This document shows positions 15,749 to 25,141 of a stretch of 41,177 nt of DNA, piece after piece (position 1 is the first letter of the stretch; every line of letters begins with the position of its first letter). The translations under genes were made by a program, and so were the position numbers. The notes under the pieces are model-generated. The model saw only the letters and a program-made list of their open reading frames with translations. It was not told the origin of the DNA and ran no database searches. Source of the DNA: Alkalibacterium sp. MB6 (GTDB taxonomy: Bacteria > Bacillota > Bacilli > Lactobacillales > Carnobacteriaceae_A); assembly GCF_009935905.1 (NCBI RefSeq), contig NZ_PREX01000024.1, forward strand, positions 1-41,177. Direction: 5' to 3'.

Positions 15749-17122
15749 ATGACTAAACGATTTGCAATAGTACTCGCTGCCGGACAAGGTACGCGTATGA
15801 AGTCCAAATTATATAAAGTGATGCACCCGGTTATGGGGAAACCCATGGTTGGGCATGTCGTTGATCAAGCGATGGCAGCAAAAATGGATAAGATTGTCAC
15901 AGTTACAGGAGTAGGTGCTGAAACAGTACAAGATTATTTAGGCGATAAAAGTGACTACGTTCTTCAAGAAGAACAATTAGGCACAGCCCACGCAGTTGAG
16001 CAAGCCGCTCCTTTATTGAAACATGAGGAAGGTACGACGATTGTAATTTGTGGAGATACGCCTTTACTGACAATGGAAACACTGGAAGCCTTGATGGCTC
16101 ATCATGAAGAAACAGGAGCAAAAGGAACAGTGTTGACAGCCCATGCCGATAATCCGTTTGGATATGGCCGCGTCATTCGTGCAACAGACGAGTCAGTAGC
16201 TAAAATCGTTGAAGAGAAAGATGCATCAGCCACTGAGCGTGCGGTTAAGGAAATTAATACCGGAACGTACTGCTTTGATAATAAAGCATTATTTGAAGCC
16301 ATTGAAAAAGTAGACAATAACAACTCTCAAGGTGAATACTACTTACCAGATGTAATAGAAATTCTGAAGAATAATAATGAGTTAGTATCTGCTTATCAGC
16401 TGCCTAATAAAGAAGAAGCTTTAGGCGTTAACGACCGTGTCGCTTTAGCAGAAGCGGCAACGTTGATGAAGCGTCGAATCAATGAAAAACATATGCGCAA
16501 TGGTGTGACAATGGTTGACCCAGCGAATACGTATATTGAATCTGACGTGGTCATTGGCCAAGATACAGTCATCGAACCGGGCGTTTATTTGAAAGGACAA
16601 ACGGTTATCGGGGAAGATAGTATGATTGGTGCACATTCTGTTATCGTAGACAGTGAGATTGGCGATAAGGTTACTGTAACCAGTTCTACGATTGAGTCAG
16701 CAGTCATGGGTAATGAGAGCAATATTGGGCCGAACAGTCATTTAAGAGCAGACACAGTCATAAAAGAGCATGTTCACATTGGAAACTTTGTAGAGATTAA
16801 AAAAGCAACGATTGGCAACTACACAAAGATTGGGCATTTAACCTATGTAGGAGATGCTACTTTAGGCGAACACATCAATTTAGGATGCGGAACTGTTTTT
16901 GTCAATTATAACGGCAAAGAGAAAAATCACATTCATGTAGGAGACCACGCCTTTATTGGTTGCAATGCTAACTTGATTGCTCCGGTGACGATTGAGGAAA
17001 ATACCTTTGTTGCAGCTGGATCGACCATAACGGATAATGTGCCTGCGGATTCATTAGCCATTGCACGCTCCCGTCAGACGATTAAAGAAGGATATGTTAA
17101 CAAGAAAGCTCAAAAAGATTAG
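15749..17122 (+). CDS. glmU: Bifunctional GlcN-1-P acetyltransferase / GlcNAc-1-P uridyltransferase
   Basis: GlmU performs the last two steps to UDP-GlcNAc, precursor of peptidoglycan and teichoic acid linkage units. The 457-residue length is normal. The N-terminal pyrophosphorylase domain has the nucleotide loop [11 protein letters not shown] (9-19) and Lys23. The C-terminal half is a left-handed beta helix of hexapeptide repeats (for example [20 protein letters not shown]), with the acetyltransferase region [18 protein letters not shown] follows AAAGGAG. It precedes prs as in Bacillus, without a clear terminator between them, so the two are probably cotranscribed. The leader carries palindrome O2, suggesting control by an amino-sugar regulator shared with glmS. 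Confidence 0.97.
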   Translation: MTKRFAIVLAAGQGTRMKSKLYKVMHPVMGKPMVGHVVDQAMAAKMDKIVTVTGVGAETVQDYLGDKSDYVLQEEQLGTAHAVEQAAPLLKHEEGTTIVICGDTPLLTMETLEALMAHHEETGAKGTVLTAHADNPFGYGRVIRATDESVAKIVEEKDASATERAVKEINTGTYCFDNKALFEAIEKVDNNNSQGEYYLPDVIEILKNNNELVSAYQLPNKEEALGVNDRVALAEAATLMKRRINEKHMRNGVTMVDPANTYIESDVVIGQDTVIEPGVYLKGQTVIGEDSMIGAHSVIVDSEIGDKVTVTSSTIESAVMGNESNIGPNSHLRADTVIKEHVHIGNFVEIKKATIGNYTKIGHLTYVGDATLGEHINLGCGTVFVNYNGKEKNHIHVGDHAFIGCNANLIAPVTIEENTFVAAGSTITDNVPADSLAIARSRQTIKEGYVNKKAQKD

Positions 17123-17231
17123 AAATTTCTTTTATACAGGGCTTACAATGGGTTAAGCAGTTGATTTATATTCCGCTTAGGCATAAACTAAGAGTAGGAA
17201 AATAGAGAGAATGAAAATTATGGAGGCCGAC

Positions 17232-18215
17232 ATGTCCGAACATTATTCTGATCCGAAGCTAAAAATATTTGCGTTAAGTTCCAATATTCCTCTTGCAGAG
17301 AAAATCGCAAAAGATATTGGTGTCGATTTAGGAAAAGTATCAGTAAATAAATTTAGCGACGGTGAAATTCGTATTAATATTGAAGAAAGCATCCGAGGAG
17401 ACCACGTTTATGTGGTGCAGTCTACTTCTGCTCCGACAAATGACAACTTGATGGAAGTGCTCATCATGATAGATGCGTTGCGTCGAGCGAGTGCTAAAAC
17501 GATTAATATCGTTATGCCTTATTATGGATATGCCAGACAGGATAGAAAAGCAAGATCAAGAGAACCTATCACTGCAAAATTGGTCGCCAACATGCTAACT
17601 CAAGCCGGTGCAGACCGTATGCTAACATTAGATTTACATGCTTCCCAAATTCAGGGATTCTTTGATATCCCAGTTGATCATTTGCTGGGTGCATCACTTC
17701 TGGCTAACTGGTTCTTGGACGCTGGTTTAGGCGGAGAAGACACAGTTGTTGTCTCGCCTGACCACGGTGGAGTAACTAGAGCGCGTAAGTTAGCAGAATT
17801 TCTGAAGTCACCTCTTGCTATTATTGACAAGCGTCGTCCAAAAGCAAACGTGGCTGAAGTCATGAATATAGTTGGGCAAGTTCAAGGAAAGACGGCTGTC
17901 TTAATTGATGACCTTATCGATACTGCTGGAACCATTACTCTGGCCGCAGATGCCTTAATCGAAAAAGGCGCGAAAGAGGTTTACGCTTGTGGAACACATC
18001 CGGTATTTTCAGGTCCGGCAATAGAGCGTTTAGAAAAATCGTCAATCAAGAAAATGATCGTAACGGATTCGATTGCATTACCTGAACATAAAAAAATAGA
18101 CAAAGTCGTTCAAGTGAGTGTTGGACAGCTTATGGGACATGCTATTAAACGTATTCACGAAAACAAATCGGTATCTCCTTTGTTTGAAAAACAATTCAAA
18201 GGTTACTCAGACTAA
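17232..18215 (+). CDS. prs: Ribose-phosphate pyrophosphokinase
   Basis: Makes PRPP from ribose-5-phosphate and ATP, for purines, pyrimidines, His, Trp and NAD. I place the start at ATG 17232 ([18 protein letters not shown]) because GGAGG lies six bases upstream and homologues begin here; an in-frame ATG at 17211 would add seven residues with no better signal. This gives 327 residues. Motifs: the flexible-loop [18 protein letters not shown], the ATP/Mg region [18 protein letters not shown], the [13 protein letters not shown] stretch, and the PRPP-binding loop [12 protein letters not shown]. Its product is the signal read by PurR encoded nearby. The gene ends in an interrupted hairpin terminator. 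Confidence 0.96.
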   Translation: MSEHYSDPKLKIFALSSNIPLAEKIAKDIGVDLGKVSVNKFSDGEIRINIEESIRGDHVYVVQSTSAPTNDNLMEVLIMIDALRRASAKTINIVMPYYGYARQDRKARSREPITAKLVANMLTQAGADRMLTLDLHASQIQGFFDIPVDHLLGASLLANWFLDAGLGGEDTVVVSPDHGGVTRARKLAEFLKSPLAIIDKRRPKANVAEVMNIVGQVQGKTAVLIDDLIDTAGTITLAADALIEKGAKEVYACGTHPVFSGPAIERLEKSSIKKMIVTDSIALPEHKKIDKVVQVSVGQLMGHAIKRIHENKSVSPLFEKQFKGYSD

Positions 18216-18218
18216 TAT

Positions 18219-18296
18219 GAAAGACGCCATAATCATGTGATTGATAGAAGGTACACCTACCGGATAGTCAATCCTTGATGATACGGCGTCTTTCTT
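18219..18296 (+). terminator. Terminator of prs with long interrupted hairpin
   Basis: GAAAGACGCC (18219-18228) pairs with GGCGTCTTTC (18285-18294). GATTGA (18239-18244) and TCAATC (18268-18273) can pair inside the loop. The T-run is short. Confidence 0.6.
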
Positions 18297-18315
18297 CACG
18301 AAAGGAGGAAGGGAT

Positions 18316-18777
18316 CTGGACAAAGTAAAAGAGGTTTTTAAACGAGTAAAATACCATTTGAGACATATGAAACCATTAGATGTCATTATTATTGTCTTTT
18401 TAATGGTCGCTTCCTTCATTCCTCATATTGTTTATGCTTTTCATCTAGGTTCTATTGATGAAGATGCTACAATCATTGCCACCGTAACTATATCTGGCGA
18501 AGAGGTTTACCGTGTGGAATTAAGTGAAGAGACACCACATGAATTGATTCGATTTGAACCCCGCGAAGGCCAATATAATATTATTGAAGTAGATGGCACG
18601 CGCATCCGAAATAAAGAGGACAACAGTCCAGATCAGCTTGGAGTAAGAAGAGGATGGATTAGCCAGCCAGGTGAAACGGCTGTCGTTTTACCTCATCAGT
18701 TGATTATTGAAGTGCATGCAGAGTCGCCTGATGGCAATCAACTATATGAAGACGAAGATGTTATCATACCAATGTAA
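18316..18777 (+). CDS. NusG domain II-containing membrane protein (probable CTG start)
   Basis: A small protein with one membrane segment (about residues 21-40, VIIIVFLMVASFIPHIVYAF) and an extracellular NusG-domain-II region: TVTISGEEVYRVELSE, YNIIEVDGTRIRNKEDNSPDQLGVRRGWISQPGETAVVLPHQLIIEV. This matches the family of unknown function often called NusG_II proteins; the C-terminal GWIS..G....LPH...I signature is typical. The start is unusual: AAAGGAGG (18301-18308) has no ATG, GTG or TTG after it but has CTG seven bases downstream at 18316, in frame, giving a natural basic N terminus (DKVKEVFKRVKYHLRHMK) before the membrane segment and 153 residues in all. The alternatives TTG 18358 and ATG 18367 have no good ribosome binding site. 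Confidence 0.75.
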   Translation: MDKVKEVFKRVKYHLRHMKPLDVIIIVFLMVASFIPHIVYAFHLGSIDEDATIIATVTISGEEVYRVELSEETPHELIRFEPREGQYNIIEVDGTRIRNKEDNSPDQLGVRRGWISQPGETAVVLPHQLIIEVHAESPDGNQLYEDEDVIIPM

Positions 18778-18781
18778 ACAG

Positions 18782-18824
18782 AAATGACCATCTATCAGGA
18801 ATTCTTGATAGATGGTCATTTTTT
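18782..18824. terminator. Bidirectional terminator between the NusG_II gene and ldh
   Basis: A 16-bp perfect stem (18782-18797 with 18806-18821), eight-base loop and T-run on the plus side. The convergent ldh stop is at 18840. Confidence 0.9.
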
Positions 18825-18839
18825 ATGGTCAAAACTAAA

Positions 18840-19823
18840 TTAACCTGATATCGTGAAGCCTAAATCAGGGTTTTTGTCTAATACTTCTTTTAAATGGTTA
18901 CGGATAGTAGAAGCGGAGTGCTGCATTTTCTCCATCTCTGAATCATTTAAAGGAATTTCCACAATCTTTTCTAAACCCTTGCTAGTAATGATTGACGGGG
19001 TTCCTATATAAATGTCATCTTGTCCGTACTCACCTTCAAGGTAGGCGGAAACAGGTATGACAGCATGCTCGTTATTCAAGATAGCTCGAGTGATCCGAGC
19101 CAGGGAGACACCGATTCCGTAAAAGGTCGCCCCTTTTTTAGAGATGATTTCATAAGCAGCATCGCGAACAGAAAAGAATATATCAACTAATGCTTTTTCA
19201 TCTGTGTCAGGGTTGTTTTGAATCCATTCACTAATTTGGAGACCGGCAACGTTCGCGTGAGACCATACCGGAAACTCAGTGTCGCCGTGCTCTCCAATAA
19301 TATAGCCGTGGACGTTTCTCACATCTACATTCAGCAAGTTAGCGATGGCTTGTCTGAAGCGAGCACTATCTAAAGAAGTACCTGAACCAATGACTTGATT
19401 GGAAGGTAGACCAGACAGTTTGTAAACAGCGTAAGTTAGAATGTCTACAGGGTTGGTTGCAACGAGGAATATTCCGTTAAAGCCGCTAGCCATTACTTTT
19501 TCCACAACATCTTTAGTAATGCGTAAGTTTTTCTCGGTTAAATCCAAACGAGTTTCTCCCGGCTTTTGAGAAGCACCGGCTGTGAATACCACTAAATCAG
19601 CATCATGGCAATCGTCGTAATCTGCCACGTAAATCTTTTTAGGAGCGGTGAAGGCCAATGCACTGTTCAAGTCCATCACGTCCCCTAATGCCTTATCTTT
19701 ATTTACATCAATGATTCCTAGTTCTTGCCCGATATTTTGGTTGATTAATGCATAGGCATAACTAGATCCGACTGCCCCATCACCAATTAAAATAATTTTC
19801 TGTTGATTGCTTTTTACTGTCAT
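18840..19823 (-). CDS. ldh: L-lactate dehydrogenase
   Basis: Reduces pyruvate to L-lactate with NADH, the main NAD regeneration step of homolactic fermentation. The 327-residue length is normal. The Rossmann dinucleotide loop is [10 protein letters not shown] (14-23), the substrate-discriminating Arg lies in KPGETRLDL (Arg92), Arg155 is in LDSARFRQ, and the catalytic His179 is in [16 protein letters not shown] at 19823 ([15 protein letters not shown]) follows an AAAGGAATGAG ribosome binding site on the minus strand. It is monocistronic and convergent with the NusG_II gene and divergent from the S9 peptidase; the 178-base divergent region shows no clear Rex or cre site. Its position within the usual prs-pth cluster is not typical. 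Confidence 0.96.
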   Translation of the reverse strand: MTVKSNQQKIILIGDGAVGSSYAYALINQNIGQELGIIDVNKDKALGDVMDLNSALAFTAPKKIYVADYDDCHDADLVVFTAGASQKPGETRLDLTEKNLRITKDVVEKVMASGFNGIFLVATNPVDILTYAVYKLSGLPSNQVIGSGTSLDSARFRQAIANLLNVDVRNVHGYIIGEHGDTEFPVWSHANVAGLQISEWIQNNPDTDEKALVDIFFSVRDAAYEIISKKGATFYGIGVSLARITRAILNNEHAVIPVSAYLEGEYGQDDIYIGTPSIITSKGLEKIVEIPLNDSEMEKMQHSASTIRNHLKEVLDKNPDLGFTISG

Positions 19824-20001
19824 ACTCTCATTCCTTTCCTATTGTTACTACAAGTATAGCATATCTTTCGAAAAGTTATCGATAGATAAGGTATGTCGAA
19901 TGCACAACTATCCCCTTTCTGTTTATTGACTACTTGTTTAATAAATGAGAAGCTATCAATAGTATTTTAACCAAATATTCACTTAAATAGGAGCTGACAG
20001 A

Positions 20002-21972
20002 ATGAAGACGATTAAAAGTGATACTCTGTTTGAACTGAAAAATGTGTCTCAACCTTTAGTGCACAAGGACACGATTTTTTACTTAGAGACACGAACGGAT
20101 AAAGAAAAAAATGCCTACCTCACCTCGCTTTGGGGTTTACACAAAGAAACCAAAGAGAGAACGCTATGGGTAGATGAGGAAATGAACCCTTCCCAGCCAG
20201 CAGTTTCTCCAAATGGCAAATGGTTAAGTTTTGTTTCTGGAACAAAAGATAAAAAGCCTCAACTTTACCTCATGCCTTTAACAGGCGGAGGAGCGTCTTC
20301 TTTGACAGATGAAAAAGAAGGCATCAGCTCATACGAATGGACAAGTAATGGGGCTTCTATATACTACCAGACAACTAAAAAGCCAGAAAAAGAGACAGAT
20401 GAAGAGACTAAAAAAGAATCTGGAGAAGCCAGTTTAAACATCAAGCCTGTAAAAATAACCAAGCTTCAATATAAAATGGATGGACAAGGCGTAACGGAAC
20501 GTGAAAGAACTTTCGCAGTTAAAAAAGTTGACGTCGCTACAAAACATACCTCGACTATTTTGGAAAAAGACCGAGCTTTCAGACTCCAATATGTATCAAA
20601 AGATGAAAGCGTCTTGTTTTATGTTGACAAACTAGATCCGGAAAACGAGTGGGTATATGGAGCTAGTGTATATGAATATGATGTGGCCACGAAAACCAGC
20701 CGACTAATAACTGCTGATATTCCAAAAGGTAGCTTCTCTTTCGAGGCTGCAAATGAAGATGAGACACTATTTTTATTTGCCGGAAATGATTTTTCCTATG
20801 CGTTCGTTACATTAACTGCTTTATATGTTTGGAACAAAAATCAGCGAACCTTTAGCCGAGTGTCGGCAGAGGATAAACAAGTAGGTGATACAACGATTGG
20901 GGATTTCCAACAGAAAGTGAAGGGTTTCCCAGTCAAGTGGGTATCGTCAGACAGCTTTATCTATCCTGTCTCTGACCAAGGCAAAACAGTGATTTATAAA
21001 GGGGATAGTAAAGGGAATAATGACGTATTAGTCGATCAGCTGATTCACTTTACAGATGGGGATGTGATTGACGACCAAACGTCTATCGTAACCTATTCTG
21101 ATTTAAAAACACCAAGCGTTTTAGCACAGCTTGATTTAAAAACAGAAGAATTAAAACCACTTTATAATCCGAATGAAGCGTTTGAAAAGGAGTATCAAAT
21201 CGCTGATGTGGAACGTTTCTGGTATAAGGGTGCGGACGATTGGGATATTCAAGGATGGTATGTTAAACCTGTTGAGCCAGTGAAATCTCATCCAGCGATC
21301 GTTTATATCCATGGTGGTCCTCAAGTTAACTACGGGGAAACCTTCTTCCATGAGATGCAACAGCTAGCATCTGAAGGGTATGGCGTGATCATGCTAAATC
21401 CTAGAGGTGGAAACAGTTATGGGCAGGAGTTTGTCGCTTCTATTTTAGGAGACTACGGAAACAAAGACTATCAAGATATCATGCTCGGGACAGATTATGT
21501 TTTAGAGAAATACCCAGAAATTGATTCAGAGCGCGTATACGTAGCTGGAGGAAGTTATGGCGGCTTCATGACCAACTGGATTGTCGGTCACACGGACCGG
21601 TTCAAAGCCGCTGTCACTCAACGTTCAATATCGAACTGGATTAGCTTTTATGGAACAAGTGACGTTGGCGCATTTTTTGTGGAATTCCAACTTCAAAGAG
21701 ATATCAGCCAAGCAAATGAACTATGGGAACTATCCCCACTAGCTCACGTTCAAGGGGCTAAAACGCCTATCTTAATTATTCATGGTGAAGAAGATCTTCG
21801 CTGTCCTATTGAACAAGGAGAGCAAATGTATACGGCAATGAAGAAACAAGGGGTGGATACAAAGTTTGTTGTGTATCCCAAGTCTAGTCACGGTTTGTCC
21901 AGAGAAGGGCTGCCTCATTTGAGAATGGAAAGACTGGAAGAAATAAAAGCGTGGTTCAAAGCGTATAATTAA
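20002..21972 (+). CDS. S9 family serine peptidase (acylaminoacyl-peptidase type)
   Basis: A cytoplasmic prolyl-oligopeptidase family enzyme that removes residues from short peptides; no signal peptide is visible. The first 400 residues form a beta-propeller-like region of repeated strands, including QPAVSPNGKWLSFVSGTKDKKPQLYLMPL and a Lys/Glu-rich insertion near 125-145. The C-terminal alpha/beta hydrolase has the oxyanion HGGP (in YIHGGPQVNYGE), the nucleophile elbow GGSYGGFM with Ser518, the acid Asp598 in HGEEDLRCP and His630 in SSHGLSREG, so the triad is complete. The 656-residue length suits the family. ATG has GGAG about ten bases upstream. Single-gene unit with its own terminator; probably peptide nutrition. 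Confidence 0.92.
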   Translation: MKTIKSDTLFELKNVSQPLVHKDTIFYLETRTDKEKNAYLTSLWGLHKETKERTLWVDEEMNPSQPAVSPNGKWLSFVSGTKDKKPQLYLMPLTGGGASSLTDEKEGISSYEWTSNGASIYYQTTKKPEKETDEETKKESGEASLNIKPVKITKLQYKMDGQGVTERERTFAVKKVDVATKHTSTILEKDRAFRLQYVSKDESVLFYVDKLDPENEWVYGASVYEYDVATKTSRLITADIPKGSFSFEAANEDETLFLFAGNDFSYAFVTLTALYVWNKNQRTFSRVSAEDKQVGDTTIGDFQQKVKGFPVKWVSSDSFIYPVSDQGKTVIYKGDSKGNNDVLVDQLIHFTDGDVIDDQTSIVTYSDLKTPSVLAQLDLKTEELKPLYNPNEAFEKEYQIADVERFWYKGADDWDIQGWYVKPVEPVKSHPAIVYIHGGPQVNYGETFFHEMQQLASEGYGVIMLNPRGGNSYGQEFVASILGDYGNKDYQDIMLGTDYVLEKYPEIDSERVYVAGGSYGGFMTNWIVGHTDRFKAAVTQRSISNWISFYGTSDVGAFFVEFQLQRDISQANELWELSPLAHVQGAKTPILIIHGEEDLRCPIEQGEQMYTAMKKQGVDTKFVVYPKSSHGLSREGLPHLRMERLEEIKAWFKAYN

Positions 21973-21976
21973 AAAG

Positions 21977-22013
21977 AAGACGACCGAGCTGATTTAGCAA
22001 GGTCGTCTTTCAT
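21977..22013 (+). terminator. Intrinsic terminator of the S9 peptidase gene
   Basis: AAGACGACC (21977-21985) pairs with GGTCGTCTT (22001-22009), followed by a short T-rich run. Confidence 0.8.
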
Positions 22014-22041
22014 TTGTCTATGAGTATACACGGTAGAAGTG

Positions 22042-22136
22042 GTTATCTCCATACTCAAAGTGAAAACCGTTTTGAGTACGGAGATAACTAAGGGGTTTCT
22101 CGATACTCAAACGAAAACGGTGGGTGAGTATGGAGA
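22042..22136. repeat. Two tandem related palindromic repeats
   Basis: Unit 1 (22042-22088): GTTATCTCC pairs perfectly with GGAGATAAC, one mismatch follows, then TACTCAAA/TTTGAGTA, with an 11-base loop. Unit 2 (22098-22136): TCTC, a G-G mismatch, then ATACTCA with TGAGTAT, closing GAGA. Both share the core sequence around TACTCAAA and GAAAAC near the loop, so they are copies of one element placed in tandem. They lie between convergent 3' ends (S9 peptidase and glmS). They look like a short interspersed palindromic family (REP/BOX-like), not a terminator, since T-runs are absent. Confidence 0.65.
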
Positions 22137-22201
22137 ATAGACATAACTTTTCCCCACTATTTACTAAAGCTGAGCCAACTAAGCCGTCAATAATAAACGG
22201 T

Positions 22202-24010
22202 CTATTCCACTGTAACTGATTTAGCTAAGTTTCGTGGTTTATCCACATCATTTCCTCTATGCAGACTAGCATAGTAAGCCAATAATTGAGCAGGAATCAC
22301 ACTAACCAATGGCGTCAACAATGGATGAACTTCTGGAATGATCACATGATCTTCTGGGCGACTTAATCCATCCATTGAAATGATAACTGTATTAGCACCA
22401 CGAGCAATCGTTTCTTGGACATTCCCTCGGGTGTGGCCGGCTGTGGTTTTCTCCGTAACGAAGGCTATAATCGGTGTACCCTTTTCAATCAAAGCGATGG
22501 TTCCATGCTTAAGTTCGCCAGCAGCAAAACCTTCTGTATGGATATAAGAAATTTCTTTTAATTTTAAAGCGGCTTCAAGGGCTACGAGGTGATCCAGTCC
22601 GCGACCGATGAAAAAGGCATGGTCTGTTAAGCTTAACTGTTTTGAAGCCAAGTCTTCAATCAATTCTTTACTTTCTATAATAGATTGAATAGCTACCGCA
22701 GCGGTACTAAGGTTGTGTTTCATCGTGCTCTCTGTGATAACCCCTTTTTCTAGGCCGATTACCTCAGATAAGATCGCCATCACTGAAATCTGAGCGGTAT
22801 AAGCTTTTGTGGAAGCTACAGCAATTTCCGGCCCAGCATGCAAAAGCAAAGTAAATGTCGATTCTCTTGACAATGTAGAGCCGACAGCGTTCGTTATAGT
22901 CAAAGAAGGGTAGTTTTTCTCATTGACGCTAACGAGAACTTGACGACTGTCAGCTGTTTCGCCACTTTGGGATATAAATATAAAGAAGGGGTTGTTTGAT
23001 AGTATAGGCATATGATAACCGAATTCGCTGGCAACATGGACTTCAGTCGGTATGCCTGATAATTGTTCGAACAGTCGTTTGCCAACTAGCCCAGCATGGT
23101 AACTTGTTCCTGCAGCAATAATATACAAGCGATCAGACTGAAGCATGGCATCAACGATGACCTGGTCAACGTGAAGGTTGCCTTCTTGAGTTTGGTAAGC
23201 TTGAACCACTCTTCTCAATACGGCAGGTTGTTCATCAATTTCTTTAGCCATATAGTAAGGATACGCTCCTTTTTCTAAATCCTCACTATCAAATTCAGCC
23301 GTGTATGCGTCTCTTGATAAACTATCCCCATTAGCATTTTCAATGATTAATTCATCTTTAGTTACAATCGCGATTTCTTTGTCCATCAATTCGACAAACT
23401 GATTGGTTTCTTTAATCATGGCCATGGCGTCACTGCATATCACGTTAAATCCTTCACCTTTACCTAGGAGAAGGGGGCTTTTATTTTTGGCTGCAAAAAT
23501 AGTGCCTGGCTGTGATTCGTCAATCAATGCGATAGCATAGGAGCCTTTTAATAGAGAAAGGGTTTGTCTTAATGCGTCTAGAGTGGGCAGATGTTCTTTC
23601 TCTGAAAAATAAGCAAGCATATGAACGATGATTTCAGTATCTGTATCACTGAGTAGCAACGTTTCGTCTAAGTACTGCTCTTTAATTTCTTGGTAATTTT
23701 CAATCACGCCATTGTGAACAAGAGTAAATCGTTGGCTAAATGATTGATGAGGATGAGCATTAATGGCGCTAGGTTCTCCGTGAGTAGCCCACCTTGTGTG
23801 CCCAATTCCAACTGACGCTTGAACAGAAGGATCAATTTCTTCTCTTAGAGCATTGATACGACCTTTTGCTTTAAAGACAAAGCCTTCGTTTCTGTTATTC
23901 ATAATATAAAGGCCAGCTGAATCGTAGCCTCTATATTCTAATTTGTCCAAGCCGTTTAACAATATAGGCACGGCGTTTTTGGAACCTACATAACCGACAA
24001 TTCCACACAT
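22202..24010 (-). CDS. glmS: Glutamine-fructose-6-phosphate aminotransferase (isomerizing)
   Basis: GlmS makes glucosamine-6-phosphate from fructose-6-phosphate and glutamine, the committed step to UDP-GlcNAc. The 602-residue length is normal. The N-terminal glutaminase domain starts with the nucleophile Cys2 (MCGIVGYVG) and has [11 protein letters not shown] and HNGVIENYQ. The sugar isomerase domain has two SIS subdomains with [20 protein letters not shown] and the C-terminal [11 protein letters not shown]. The minus-strand promoter is strong (TTGACA/TATTAT), and the leader of about 85 bases is too short and lacks the motifs of a glmS ribozyme; instead AGTGGTATAG sites flank the promoter. 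It is separated from glmM-type genes and likely coordinated with glmU by a shared regulator. Confidence 0.97.
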   Translation of the reverse strand: MCGIVGYVGSKNAVPILLNGLDKLEYRGYDSAGLYIMNNRNEGFVFKAKGRINALREEIDPSVQASVGIGHTRWATHGEPSAINAHPHQSFSQRFTLVHNGVIENYQEIKEQYLDETLLLSDTDTEIIVHMLAYFSEKEHLPTLDALRQTLSLLKGSYAIALIDESQPGTIFAAKNKSPLLLGKGEGFNVICSDAMAMIKETNQFVELMDKEIAIVTKDELIIENANGDSLSRDAYTAEFDSEDLEKGAYPYYMAKEIDEQPAVLRRVVQAYQTQEGNLHVDQVIVDAMLQSDRLYIIAAGTSYHAGLVGKRLFEQLSGIPTEVHVASEFGYHMPILSNNPFFIFISQSGETADSRQVLVSVNEKNYPSLTITNAVGSTLSRESTFTLLLHAGPEIAVASTKAYTAQISVMAILSEVIGLEKGVITESTMKHNLSTAAVAIQSIIESKELIEDLASKQLSLTDHAFFIGRGLDHLVALEAALKLKEISYIHTEGFAAGELKHGTIALIEKGTPIIAFVTEKTTAGHTRGNVQETIARGANTVIISMDGLSRPEDHVIIPEVHPLLTPLVSVIPAQLLAYYASLHRGNDVDKPRNLAKSVTVE

Positions 24011-24044
24011 GATTATTCCTACTTTCTTTATTAAAGAGATTATA

Positions 24045-24060
24045 AGTGGTATAGACTATT
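24045..24060. promoter_or_regulatory. AGTGGT-type operator in the glmS leader
   Basis: AGTGGTATAGACTATT has the core TGGTATAGACTA, close to the dre core TGGTCTAGACCA. It lies about 37-52 bases downstream of the predicted glmS transcription start, the same geometry as O2 at glmU. Confidence 0.5.
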
Positions 24061-24102
24061 TTAAGTGAAGTTAAAAGATTAAAAACACCAGTTAACTTCT
24101 AC

Positions 24103-24131
24103 ATAATAGGGGCTATAAACAGAAATGTCAA
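24103..24131 (-). promoter_or_regulatory. Strong promoter of glmS
   Basis: On the minus strand: perfect TTGACA (24131-24126), 17-base spacer, TATTAT (24108-24103). Confidence 0.75.
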
Positions 24132-24156
24132 TCATTTTAAATATATTTTTAATTTA

Positions 24157-24172
24157 AGTGGTATAGTCAGAA
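24157..24172. promoter_or_regulatory. Second AGTGGT-type site upstream of the glmS promoter
   Basis: AGTGGTATAGTCAGAA repeats the AGTGGTATAG half-site of 24045, about 112 bases away and on the other side of the promoter. The second half is degenerate, so it may bind more weakly or act with the other site by looping. Confidence 0.4.
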
Positions 24173-24203
24173 GGTTGGTGGGTGCCATGAACTGAAATTT
24201 TTG

Positions 24204-24230
24204 AGTGACATTATAACATAAAATGTCACT
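24204..24230. promoter_or_regulatory. Inverted repeat in the glmS/lipoprotein divergent region
   Basis: AGTGACATT (24204-24212) and AATGTCACT (24222-24230) form a perfect 9-bp inverted repeat around nine A/T-rich bases. It lies about 56 bases before the -10 of the plus-strand lipoprotein promoter and upstream of the glmS promoter. I do not recognise the regulator. Confidence 0.4.
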
Positions 24231-24262
24231 AAATTAATGTGAACATAATGTGTATAAAGTAA

Positions 24263-24291
24263 TTGTTATCTTAATTTTAATGTGGTATGAT
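24263..24291 (+). promoter_or_regulatory. Promoter of the acidic lipoprotein gene
   Basis: TTGTTA (24263-24268), 17-base spacer, TATGAT (24286-24291) with the TGG extension. Confidence 0.65.
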
Positions 24292-24366
24292 AACGACGAG
24301 CGAAAAGGTTTTATTCTATCGAACGATGCAATAGTGATCGCAAGATATTAGGAGGGAACTTTTTAA

Positions 24367-24930
24367 ATGGATTATAAAAAATTAGTAAGTTTATTGGCAC
24401 TATCTACTTTAGCTTTGGCTGCATGTGATACAGCAGACGAAGAACCTTCACCGGAACCTCAAATTGAGGATGGAGCCGTTGATGATGCTGAAACGGACAC
24501 AGATACAGACACAGATACTGATGGCGCAGACAGCGATTCAGCTGACAGTTCTCAAGATCCGCACAGTCTCATTGATAGTATTCAAGGAAGCGATTTAGAC
24601 TATACGTCTGACGTTGAACTTGAAATCACTGGTGGTACATGGACTCAACAAGGTTATACGTTTACGCCTGAAGACGGTGAAGCAACTGTAGAAGGTTCTG
24701 CTGCTGGCGAAGGCGACATCTTTGCTTACGTGCTTCAAGATGGCGTAGTTGTTGAAATGCCAGAAGTTGATGCTGGTGCATTTACATTCACAGCTCCAGC
24801 GGAAGACGGCGACACTGAGTACCAAGTTGGTGTATCTGACGAAGAACTATGGGCTGTTGGCGATGAAGCTGACCCTACAGAACTAGATCGTGTAGAAAAT
24901 GTCATTATTTTAGCTCCTGCAGCTGAATAA
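24367..24930 (+). CDS. Acidic lipoprotein of unknown function
   Basis: A 187-residue secreted lipoprotein. The signal ends in the lipobox LALAAC (Cys20). Residues about 21-65 form an extremely acidic linker with an Asp-Thr dipeptide repeat (TDTDTDTD) followed by Asp/Ser-rich sequence. Residues about 70-185 form one compact domain with alternating beta-type segments (VELEITGGTWTQQGYTFTPEDGEATVEG, IFAYVLQDGVVVEMPEVD, YQVGVSDEELW). No catalytic motif is visible and I do not recognise the domain. GGAGGG lies upstream of ATG. It has its own promoter and a strong terminator. The strongly acidic exposed sequence would suit saline or alkaline surroundings. Confidence 0.82.
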   Translation: MDYKKLVSLLALSTLALAACDTADEEPSPEPQIEDGAVDDAETDTDTDTDTDGADSDSADSSQDPHSLIDSIQGSDLDYTSDVELEITGGTWTQQGYTFTPEDGEATVEGSAAGEGDIFAYVLQDGVVVEMPEVDAGAFTFTAPAEDGDTEYQVGVSDEELWAVGDEADPTELDRVENVIILAPAAE

Positions 24931-24946
24931 GAAAGATACACATATG

Positions 24947-24994
24947 AAAAAACCAGAGGATACCCTTGAGCGAGGGGACACCTTTGGTTTTTTG
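24947..24994 (+). terminator. Intrinsic terminator of the acidic lipoprotein gene
   Basis: AAAAAACCA (24947-24955) pairs with TGGTTTTTT (24985-24993), with an inner AGG/CCT helix. Confidence 0.85.
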
Positions 24995-25092
24995 TTTTAC
25001 AAAACCACTGATCGTTTATCCAATGATTCCGTTGTGCCGACGTCAAACTAATGAAGCTCTTTACAAAAGTTTACTTATTCTTTAATTGCTTT

Positions 25093-25101
25093 TGATATAC
25101 T
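25093..25101 (+). promoter_or_regulatory. Extended -10 promoter of the zinc-ribbon gene
   Basis: TGATATACT (25093-25101) is an extended -10; no good -35 is visible at the right distance. Confidence 0.4.
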
Positions 25102-25141
25102 GGTAAAGTAGAGGTATCCTATTAAATAACAAAATGAGGGA

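Noticed and set aside
24011-24100. glmS ribozyme in the glmS leader
   Set aside because: The predicted leader is too short and I see none of the conserved ribozyme core; protein operators are present instead.
24735-25046. 103-codon minus-strand frame over the acidic lipoprotein gene
   Set aside because: Antisense shadow created by its biased codon composition; crosses the terminator.
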